Below are positions 9,887-19,163 of a stretch of DNA of 64,000 bases, in pieces. Below the pieces are notes generated by a model that worked only from the letters and a program-made list of their open reading frames with translations, searched no databases and was not told where the DNA came from. Positions within the stretch are counted from its first letter, which is position 1; each line of letters starts with the position of its first letter. Source of the DNA: Sarocladium kiliense (lineage: Eukaryota; Ascomycota; Sordariomycetes; Hypocreales; Sarocladiaceae); assembly GCA_030734395.1 (NCBI GenBank), contig JAUZTG010000017.1:1054001-1118000 (forward strand), written 5' to 3'. The translations under genes and the position numbers were made by a program.

Positions 9887-11783
9887 TCACACTTGTTTCT
9901 TCCTCCTGATGCGACAGGGGATCTTGCCCTTGACCGGCAACGTGCCACCCCCGAAGCTTGCCACGTTTGGCTGCGGATCCCATCCCTTTGGAGTAAGAAG
10001 CTCTATATCGAACATGGTTATCATCACTGCAGCCGTCACAATGATCTCCCGCTTCGCAAAGTGCCGTCCAGGGCAGAGTCTGGCCCCTCCACTGTATGGC
10101 ATCCACGTGTTCGTTAAGCCTGTCATGCTGAACCTTGGCCCGTCTGTCGACTTCTCATCTTGGTGATCTCCGTTTTGGGGGACGGGAGGGTTCTTCAAGG
10201 GACCGCTGTTTGGGTCATTCGGGTATACCAGGAATCGGTCTGCCCAGAACGTGTCTAGAGGATGTGGTTCTTTGACCGTGCCCGTGTTCCATATCCTGTC
10301 GTCTAGGGATCGGGTTATGCTCGCCGCGGCGACACGCTCACCCTTCTTAATGGACCACCCTGCGAAGTCTAGATCGTGTTTGGCCTTGCGCAGGATGAGC
10401 ACACAGACTCGGAGGCGCAGCACTTCAGCATAGACTGCCTGCGATACAGGCATTGAGCATAGCTTGTCCGAGTCAAACATCGAAACCGTCGCGTCATTCC
10501 CTGGAGGGATCTGCGATTCGGCCGCTTCTGACTTGATGCGCTCGAACAGCTCAGGGTCGCGAAGGACCTCAATGACGAACCATACCGCAGCTTCAACGGA
10601 ATTCGCATTCGACCTGTTCCGTGTTAGCTTCGCGTACACTTCGGTTTGTGCGGGAAAAGGAAACAAACGCCCAGAGAAAAGACAGTTCTTCAGCAGCCCT
10701 CGCTTTCGCATCCATCGGCTCAAACTTCTCCCACAAGTCCATATGCTTGGTTCTGGTGAAGCGGCTTCCAAAGAACTCCTCCCAATCTTGCTCCGGTCCA
10801 TTTGTGTCGTAGTTTTCGTATGCGTGCTCGTAATATCTCATGATACCATCTAATAACTTGTCTCGCAGTCGATATGCGGCCGGTAAGAGCCACCGTGGTA
10901 AGCCAAGAAAGAGGTTCATGACGTTGGGGACGAAGGCCCATAGATCATGAACGATGTCAGGGTTCAATCGGATCAAATGAGGCCCGAACATGGAATTGAG
11001 GGCTGACTTGGTGACATGGGTGTGAATTAATTCTGCGAGATCGGGTATCTCAACCCATTCATCACCCATGTCCTCGAGCAGTTCCGTGAAAGTCTCAATA
11101 ATGAAACGTTGGTAATGGCTCACAATGCTTGTGAGGCTGTCGCCGCTGAGATTGCGTGCCGTGAAATCATGCTGCGTGACTAGTATCCGCTCATTGGGCT
11201 TGACTTTACTGCCGGGCAGGATATTTGGACCATATCCGGAATCGTCTCTCTCATACTGTAACCATCTTAGAAAAAGCCGCGACTACTATATGGCCTGCGA
11301 ACATACCAGTAAGGCTGCTCTCCGTGGCATGCCAAACGAATACCCTAAGGAGCGAGCATGTGACTCGGACATGATCATGCCCTGGGCGCGAAACACTTTG
11401 GCAACCTGGTCAGGAGTGTTTACTTGGAAGGAGTCTTGCCCAGGCAAGGAGAGCTTCCAGAGGCCATCGCGGCCAAAGCGTTTCCTGGTCGGTGGAGTCA
11501 GCAGCCATGGGTAGAAGAGGAACCAAGTCGGCGCTCACCAGTTGCGCTCATATAGCTCGAATGGCCTGGTAACAAACTCAATGGCATGCCCAATGTAAGG
11601 CAGGTAATAAGGCGCAGTGGGTGGCCGACGAGAGTCCGTGTATTTGCGTATTGTGGTAGAAGAGTTCCATAGAGAGATGAGGTACGTTACAAGCAACGGG
11701 GAGACGAGCGATAGCACGACAGCACCCCAGTTCCAGCTTCGCGACGCCTCGCTGGCATAAGGCGACGTGGTGTTGAGGGCCAT
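9887..11783 (-). CDS. cytochrome P450 monooxygenase
   Basis: Four exons (11783-11539, 11484-11307, 11255-10669, 10613-9887) give 578 residues. An N-terminal membrane anchor (about 19-40) precedes the proline-rich hinge RRPPTAPYYLPYIG. The I-helix region reads LWASNANSVEAAVW, created across the third intron and typical of CYP7/CYP8-like fungal P450s. The K-helix ExxR is Glu400-Arg403 (EVLR). The haem loop PYSGGARLCPGR places the thiolate ligand at Cys517. The protein is expected to be ER-bound, working with NADPH-P450 reductase, and to oxidise a hydrophobic substrate, perhaps a sterol or terpenoid. The third intron uses the weaker donor GTTTGT but has a good GCTAAC branch site. It lies near the dioxygenase and monooxygenase, consistent with tailoring enzymes. 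Confidence 0.9.
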
Positions 11784-12252
11784 GACGCTGCTTGTGGTGA
11801 ACGACTCATAAGGGTTGAGCGGGAGAGGGCAGGTTCAAGAGTGACTCGGATAGGGCTGGATGATCAAATATGTGCCATGACCGTCGCGCGGCAGAACAGC
11901 ATCCTCAGTGTCTGACCGCTTTGTGATAGGATAGGCGATCCTGGAGACGACAGGTCCCTGGCGCCACAAAGTTCCAACCCGTAAGCACCAACGCGATAGC
12001 TTGAGGAGACTAGACTAGGAGCGCGCTGCACAATAGCCGCTAAACGGCGGTGGCCCTGAATTATGATTCCAAATGCGCAATCTCCCACTGGACTGCCACA
12101 CATTTGGCTGTTCGCCAGGGGCGTCGCGCCGGATGTTGCCGGGGTCCTGTACCTAGACAGACGGCGCGTCGGATTGCTCGCACAGTTGACTGCTTGACAA
12201 GCGGTTCATCAGTCGACATAGAATTGAGTACGGCTAAGTCGCGCTTCAGGAC
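11784..12252. other. intergenic, promoter side of the P450
   Basis: No gene seen. GCGCGGCA at 11886-11893, about 105 bases upstream of the P450 start, matches an 8-mer in the monooxygenase promoter (5673-5680). Confidence 0.35.
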
Positions 12253-12969
12253 TCAGTCATCTTCATCCGAGCCTGCCTCAACCTCTTCTTCCTCATCCAC
12301 ACCAGGGATCGCCTTATCCATGTCCACCAACACGGCCATAGCCTTTGCCTCTGTGTGATCGAGCAGCTCTTTCCACTCGTCATCGCTGCGCTGAACCCCC
12401 ATCTCGATCATCTGTAGAATCTGGGCGCCCTCGATCTTAAGGTCACCATTCTCTATTAACACGTCTCCGAGGCTATTCACAATGTACAATTTCGCCTTCT
12501 GAGGTAGAGCTTTTTTCTTCTTCCATCCTGCTCGGCTCGCCCACAGCTGCATACTCTCTAGAATCTGCTCGCGAGTGGGTACTCGTGCAAAGTCCGTGGT
12601 AAAGGTCTCGATACAGTCACCCAGGCTCGCGCGCTTTCCATGAAGGATGAACTTCGTCGTGATCTTTCCCGTTGTTGGGGCGCCCTAAAACCCAGCCCGA
12701 GGCAGCACAACGGGATATATGACCGTAGGTCTCTGAGAGATGACTAGATAAGTCACACCAACCGCTTGTTGAAGCAGAACTGGCTGGGCCGTGGTGGTTA
12801 CCATGACGGCTGGGGTTGATACGGGGTATACGGCCGGGTATATGGGTTGGGAGTAAGCTGGAACCGTGGCTACAGAGTTTAACGTCGGAAAGCGATTCGT
12901 CGCAGGTTGAACCAGAAAGCATGGCTGTTGGAATAGCGGCTGGTAAGCCATATCTGCAATTCCAAACAA
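12253..12969 (-). pseudogene. hypothetical protein, one frame split by an in-frame TAG
   Basis: Two open segments share a frame. One runs 12969-12688 (MFGIADMAYQPLFQQPCFL..., rich in Pro, Val, Thr and Gln). The other runs 12684-12253 (starting GAPTTGKITTKFILHG, then a Lys/Leu-rich helical part, ending in an acidic tail EEEEVEAGSDEDD). A single TAG at 12685-12687 separates them. A 78-base in-frame intron ending exactly at that TAG (donor GTTGGT) would remove the stop and keep the frame, so it may be an ordinary spliced gene of about 210 residues rather than a broken one. I do not recognise the family. The second half looks like real coding sequence (IVNSLGDVLIENGDLKIEG). It sits between the P450 and the dioxygenase. 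I label it pseudogene only because the stop is what the sequence shows. Confidence 0.4.
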
Positions 12970-13308
12970 ACCGCGATACGTCTTTTCTCGGAAGAGGAAT
13001 CACGCGGAGTTTCTTTTCCCAGAAACTATGCAATGGCATGCACGACGCATGGTTAAATAAATAGACCAGGGTTGGCGTCTGACAAACGCTACACGAGACG
13101 TGCAGATGGGGCGGTGATTCAATGATGCTGCAGCATTGGCTCAGTCGAACCCTGTAGTGATCCCAAGAAGCCTCGAGTGGATTGGTGACTGACACTCATC
13201 CATCGCTACATGACTTCCTCTTTCGGAGAAAGGCGAATACAGGGAGTGGGCATTGATGGCTCGGCTGACCTGTGGAAATTGGACGGCTCGCTATTCACCG
13301 CGGTCATC
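12970..13308. other. intergenic, no gene seen
   Basis: Short gap downstream of the dioxygenase. No coding or structural signal noticed. Confidence 0.4.
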
Positions 13309-14597
13309 TTAAGCTGCCTCATCCTCAATCTCGAGGTTTCCTACTTTAAACTTCTTTCCCTTCATGTTTGCGTAATCTTGGTGATCATGGTAATCCTTGA
13401 CTCTTTGTCGCACATACTGAAGCCCTGTCACAGGCTCGCCGTCCTCTGAATCATCCCCAATCAGCCCCAGCCGCCGCAAAAGTGGTGATGGCGCTGGCTT
13501 GATGTCAACGCTGTCGCCGGGTCTGACGAAGTAGAACAGGCCTTGGCGGAAGAGATGCGCTTGGTCCTCCGGTGGACGTATCACTCTATGGGTGGTCGAC
13601 TTCAGGTATCCTGCCGACCAGAAGTCCAAAGTATCACCCACGTTGCAAACAATTCCGTTGTCGACGGGAGGGACATATCGCCATTCCCCAGATGAAGTCT
13701 TGATCTGGAGACCAGCCACATCCTGGCTCCAGAGGAGTGTCAAGGATCCGAAGTCGGTGTGGGCGCGAGACCAAGTGTTTTCCACGCGAAGATCGTCAGA
13801 TAAAGGTCGAGGATGATATGTCATGTATCGGAGGTGGTCTTCGCTCGGGTCGGAATACTCGTGGCGCTTTGAGAAGTAGTCTTCCGGGAGCTCAAGGATG
13901 ATGGAAAAGAGGGTGAAGACTTTGCTTGCAAGGTCGAGGGATTTCTATCATTTAATTGTAAGTTGAGAACCGTATAAAGCAGGATTGACCATTTAGTATC
14001 TTACCCGCGAGAATGCCTCAATCTCTGCTTTGTAAGGGTTGAAGAAGGGATGGAATGGCTCGTTCTCATAGTGAGGAATGAACTTGGGGATGTTCACCGA
14101 CTCAACGTTATCAAGAACATCCGTGCTCATAATGGTCTTCTCATGGGGCTAGATGGGAGACATCATATGAGCGATTGGTTTTGAGCATGAGGTGGTGGCA
14201 GACTTACAGCCCGGTATCCGAAATAGTTTCCCTTGGTGAAGTCGCATCGGTACTTTGGGTCGCCCTTATTCTCCTTTGGCAGCCCAAAGTACTCTTGTCC
14301 AATATCATATTGTCGCTGAACTTCTTCGGAACTGAATCCAGTATTGATCAGAGTGAAGAAGCCTGTTTCGTGGACCTGTCGTGTTGCAAATGTCAGACAA
14401 GGCACACTGCATAGTGGAACGGGTTCACTTACAGCTTGCCGAAGATCCTCTGCCAATTTTTGTTTACCGCCTGGGGCGTCAAAGTCCTTTAGATCAAGTA
14501 CTTTGATATCGGCCCATGGTAGATCGTGACTCGTCTTCTTTGGGCGTTTCCACGAATTGAGAGTTGGGGCAGGTTGGGTGGTCACCGCTGAAGGCAT
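13309..14597 (-). CDS. 2-oxoglutarate/Fe(II) dioxygenase, isopenicillin-N-synthase-like
   Basis: Four exons (14597-14433, 14375-14208, 14148-14005, 13944-13309) join without phase problems to 370 residues. The N-terminal DIOX_N part contains the typical HETGFFTLINTGFS segment. The C-terminal jelly roll has the iron triad His220-Asp222 (AHTDFGSLTLLW) and His277 (STTHRVI), with Arg281 near the usual 2-oxoglutarate arginine position. Family members hydroxylate, desaturate or cyclise small molecules using O2 and 2-oxoglutarate, in the cytosol. The start at 14597 (MPSAVTTQ) is preferred to an in-frame ATG 45 bases upstream because the extension is not natural-looking. It is divergent from the MFS transporter gene across a 0.93-kb shared promoter, which suggests co-regulation. 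Confidence 0.9.
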
Positions 14598-15530
14598 GAT
14601 GAAAGGGATTGGCGCACTTCGCTCCTGATGAACACGGTGCAAGGAACAATGAGCTTTGATCCTTTATTCTGAGATTATTACCCCGGGTTCTTATTTAGAC
14701 TTATCAGAAACATTTCTAACAGCGTCGGGTACGATAAGTCGTGTTGCCCGCCGATGACCGTAAATGGCGGATTGCATCCACTCGAGCTATGATCACGCCA
14801 TCATGGTGGAAATCACGAGCGCCTACACGTCCAAGGCACAGACTCCATTCGCACCCGGGAATACGCATGTCTTGAATCAATTGACAGCCGATTTCGGAAC
14901 TTTCAATCTCAAAAGATTAAGTTATGAAGTGGCTTGTAACTCAAATCTGTAAGGCTGGATGTGCCGAACACAGCTATTACGGGTGAACAACTTCGTGTAG
15001 AGCTCGCTACGTACATGCTAGGTACAATAGATATGCAGCTTCCACGAATTCCTTCCACGTAGGCGATCTACTCTATAGTCTTCAAACCCCTCTGTTGAAG
15101 CCCCCCGGCAAGCAAACACTGACCAGAGACCGATCTCGCAGTCAGGGCCCAGTGCCGAGTCAGCGCATCCTATCAGCCTCTCAACACAGCTCGGCATCGA
15201 CACCTATGAGAACTCATTGCCAAGCCCTTAAGACGATACCGACTTCCGATGGCCATAATAAGGGTGATTATCTTCGTTCATAATTCTTTTGCAAGATCCC
15301 CGCAATAAGGCGTGCTCGCAGGATGCGAGGAAATCGAAAGCAGAACCCCTTGTTCCCACGTGGTGGAGATAACCACAGGGGAGCATGGTTTTTCGACCCT
15401 ATGTCGTTGACTATGTTTATAAGTCATTGGATTGGACCATTTTTGTTGGCCGTTCCCTCCGGATGCTGAAGCCGCGCTATTAACATTGCTGAATCAACCT
15501 CTTCGCTACGCTCTTCTCGATCGAATCACG
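14598..15530. promoter_or_regulatory. shared divergent promoter region, dioxygenase / MFS transporter
   Basis: No gene is seen. HGATAR sites (GATA-factor type) occur at 14700-14706, 14733-14738, 15268-15273 and 15367-15372. Four sites in 0.9 kb is only slightly above chance, so the link to nitrogen control is weak. Confidence 0.35.
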
Positions 15531-17456
15531 ATGGGTGTTCAAACTACCGTCCCGCCTTCTCAGGCAGATGCTTCATCAACGGAGAATGATTTCAGCGAAG
15601 AGAAAGATGTTCTCAAAACCGCGCATCGCAAGGTCGACAAGCGTCTCCTGCTTTGGTATGCCTTCGTCTACCTCATTATGCGCATTCATGTCAGCAACAT
15701 CTCCAACACCGCCATCATGAACCTCGAACAAGGCACCGGCATCAAGAAGCAGTTGGGAGATCTTTCTAGTGGCCAATGGGCTTGGGCACTCAGTATCTTC
15801 TACTACCCTTACATGTTCTTCGAGCCACTCGCCACTTTGGCGCTGAAGCGGTTTTCGCCTTCGGTGTGGATGAGCAGGATCATGATCACTTGGGTAAGAG
15901 TTCCCCTTGGCATACTAATACGTGTCGCGAACTAAAGTCCATTCCAGGGTATCATCTCAATGTGTCAAGGCGCTACCCAAAACTATGCTGGTATTCTGGC
16001 CTGCCGATTCTTCTTGGGCGCGGCGGAAGCGGGATTCTATCCTGGAGTACTGTAAGTCCGAGGTGCGTCACAAAGTTTATTGTGCTTGCCTAACTTAATT
16101 CAGCTATCATTTGAGCTTCTGGTATCCCACCCACAAGCTGCCCCTGCGAATCGTAAGTGACGCTCCGTCTGATGAGCCGCGAGCGCGACCTAACTCAGCG
16201 ATAGGCGTTCTTCTACGCCTGCGGCATGTTTTCAGGAACAATCAGCGGCCTTCTAGGTATTTACTACGTTCCTAGTTATTATCTCTTAGTACAGTATGTT
16301 GACCCTCGTAGCGTATGCCATCTCCTTCATGAACGGTGTCGGGGGTCTCGCTGGATGGAGGTGGCTATTTATCCTGGAAGGCATCCCCGCTATTCTCTGC
16401 GGTATCTATACTTTCTTCTTCCTACCAAACTGTAAGTCTTATCCCCTTCTACGTTTTCCACTTCCCTCATGCTGACACCATTGGAAGACCCCCAAACCGT
16501 CAAGTTCCTCGATGAGCCGGAACGTGCCGCCATCCTTGCCGACCTCCCCGATCAGGCCCCATCAATGCTCTCCAAGACTTTCAACGTCGAGCAAGTCAAA
16601 CTGCTCTTCCGCGACCCAACCTTTGTTCCTTTCCTCTTCATCTGGATCACTCATGGCATCGGCGGCTGGGGCATCTCCTTCGTCCTCCCCACGGTCATCT
16701 ACGAACTCGGAATCTCGAATACAGCCATATCGCAGGTCATGACTATGCCACCCTTCACGCTGGTGTTTGTCATTCTATTAACTCTTGCAGCGTTCATCCA
16801 CAAGGGAAAGCTGAGTCCCTGGGTGGCGGGACTTGGCGTCGAGATTGCGCAGATCGTATGCTATGTCCTTCTCATCACTGTGAAGCAGCCGATCGCGAAG
16901 TACATCTTCGTGACGATCGCGACTGCTGCTTCTCAAAGCTTCTTCCCCATCATCTGGCCAGGTACGCAGATTAATTCTATGTTGTGAATCTGAGCTAACA
17001 CCCATGACCCAGAGCGCATCCGAGCGGCAAGGGGCACTACCTCGGCAGGTTTAGCCATCGGTATCACAAACGTAAGAGCAATCCGTCAATGTTACTACCT
17101 AGAACTGAACTGACTCATCTGGATTCAGGCGTCCTGTCAGCTCATGGGAATTGTCGTAAGTTCTTTCTCTCTCCAATGACCACTTATGATGTTCGTCTCT
17201 AAGTGACAATTAGGGTCCCCAAATTTACCAACCCAAGTTCGGCCCAACGTACCGTGTCAGTTTCTCAACCTCCATAGGGCTTTTGGTTTGCACGGTTATC
17301 TCTGTCATCACAACATGGTTCTTTGTCAGGCGCGGTGATAAGCAACGAGCATTTGACGATAGCAGCGTGAGCCCTGAGGGTTTCAACGGACCCGTGGACA
17401 CCCAGGATGGAGCTCCTGTCAGCCTCGAAGGCAAGGCTTATGGAGTCAAGGCATAA
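15531..17456 (+). CDS. MFS transporter, anion:cation symporter (Dal5/Tna1-like) family
   Basis: Nine exons (15531-15893, 15948-16051, 16104-16152, 16205-16256, 16312-16431, 16488-16961, 17013-17071, 17129-17155, 17214-17456) yield 496 residues. A hydrophilic N-terminus leads into VDKRLLLWYAFVYLIMRI and NISNTAIMNL, then the half-channel motifs GATQNYAGILACRFFLGAAEA and NGVGGLAGWRWLFILEG. These are typical of the fungal ACS family, whose members import allantoate, nicotinate, pantothenate or related anions at the plasma membrane. About 12 membrane helices are expected. All introns are GT-AG and 45-57 bases long. The start MGVQTT is preferred to an in-frame ATG 99 bases upstream. Divergent orientation with the dioxygenase suggests it imports or exports a pathway compound. 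The substrate is not deducible. Confidence 0.88.
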
Positions 17457-17666
17457 ATTTAGTATGGCACTCATCAATGGCGTGATGGTCCCGCAACGCG
17501 GGGGGGACCACAGTTTCCGCTCAGACATCATACAGAACGTTCCTCGTTGAACATGCATTGTTCAGATTCATCCGTCCTCATCCACCAAGTTCCTTCGCGC
17601 CTCCTCGCTCAACCTTTCAGCTCCAAACACAGCATCTGGCCGTTCCACGGATACGGAAGCCTCCTT

Positions 17667-19163
17667 CTAGATTGCATCCGGTGCTGGATTTTCGTGCTTA
17701 GCTGTGCTTCCCTTGCCCCTCCAGGTGCTGACAGCTGGTATGTTGGCCTCGTACCGCACCTCTTCTGTCCCATATGCCTTCGGTGTGAGCTTGATGAGTG
17801 TGTGCAGGGGCACGTTCATCCACGGACTCTTTGCCTGGTCCTTCTTCATGAAGTATGCGTAGATGCATCGCAGCACGGCCTGGTGTGTAACGATGAGAAT
17901 ATCCTCGCTTCGTTCCAGCTCCATGATGATGGGCTCAAGTCGAATAACAACGTCACGGTACGACTCGCCGCCTCGATAACGGTAGTTATACTTGTCCTCG
18001 TCGCGGGCGGCGAAATCTTCGGGATACCGATCCTTGATTTCCTGGTATGTCAAGCCGTCGCAAACTCCAGAGTCTAATTCGTCCAGCGCCTTCCACTGCA
18101 ATTGATTGTAGTGTGGAGGCAAAAAGCGCGAGGTTGCAATGGTCCGCTTAAGAGTCGATGTCCAGACAGTCAATGGGCGATCATCCTGTGGGTGTCAGCT
18201 TGGTACATGACGCTCGTAAAGTGGTATTTTCCTAACCCCTACAGACTCTCTCACAAGGTCTGGAAGTTTCCTGGCGTATTGTTCGCCCCTAAGTGAAAGC
18301 AATGTGTCTCCGCCAATCCTGCCATCCAAGTTGTACTGAGATTCTCCGTGCTGGCCATCATGTCAGTGAATGTGCTCCTTTATATCACAGGAGAATCTGG
18401 CGGCCTTACTCTTGATAACCACACAGAACGTGGTCGAATATGGAGGTTCATGAGATAGTAAACTACTCGACTTTGAAGGTAGTCCTGGATGCGATTGATG
18501 ATAACTTGCTTCCCGACATCCATCATTTTGAGGTACGTATATTCATCTTCATCGCCATCCTCATCAATAGTCTTGTAGATGTTTTCGTACATCTTGATGC
18601 GATTGCGGAAGTCGACAGCAGCGGCCTCTGGGTCTTGGCCTCGGTAATCGGGGCTAGTGAGTTTGACGTCACGAATGTTGGCCATTATGAGTTCTTCATC
18701 GTCGCACTTGCTTTCCACAAAGAGAACCTCGACGCCATGCTCGGTGCAAGTGTCAAGCACCCATTTTCGACGCTCTTTGGTTGAGTTGGTGGCATCGAGA
18801 ATGCCGACTACACCGCCAGTCCGGAACCACGCGAGCATGTCGGCAATTGCAGCTTCGGCGGCGGCTCTGCGTTTCCGTTCACCTTCCTTGTTGCTGATGT
18901 CGAAAAAGTCAGCTGTTGGCTGGGGCGCATCATGGCGACGGTAATTGCCGACATTGAACGTCTGCGCAGGAATGGAAAGCCATTGGAGGTATCTTTGTGC
19001 TGCAGTCATGAGTGAGCCATGGCCCATGCACAGAGAGCGTGTGAAATTTCGACTTACCTCGCTGCGCGATGTAGCTTTTTCCTCGGGCCGGCAAGCCGAC
19101 CATGACCACACATATCCTTGTGTCCTCAACCTGAACACCGATGCCGTTAGTTCTAGACGGCAT
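17667..19163 (-). CDS. bifunctional 6-phosphofructo-2-kinase / fructose-2,6-bisphosphatase
   Basis: Four exons (19163-19058, 18999-18410, 18350-18243, 18185-17667) encode 440 residues. The kinase half starts almost at once: Walker A GLPARGKS at 23-30, then QWLSIPAQTFNVGNYRR. The phosphatase half begins at RHGESQYN (His233, the phospho-histidine) which is assembled across intron 2, with the second histidine His369 (VTHQAVLRC) and the acidic residue Glu304 also present. Both activities should therefore be intact. The enzyme makes and destroys fructose-2,6-bisphosphate, the regulator of glycolysis and gluconeogenesis. It lacks the long N-terminal regulatory extension of yeast Pfk26. It is convergent with the MFS gene (210-base gap) and probably marks the edge of the accessory region. 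Confidence 0.93.

Noticed and set aside
14598..15530. Four GATA-factor sites in the divergent promoter as proof of nitrogen control
   Set aside because: About 2.7 HGATAR sites are expected by chance in 0.93 kb on both strands, so four is not significant.
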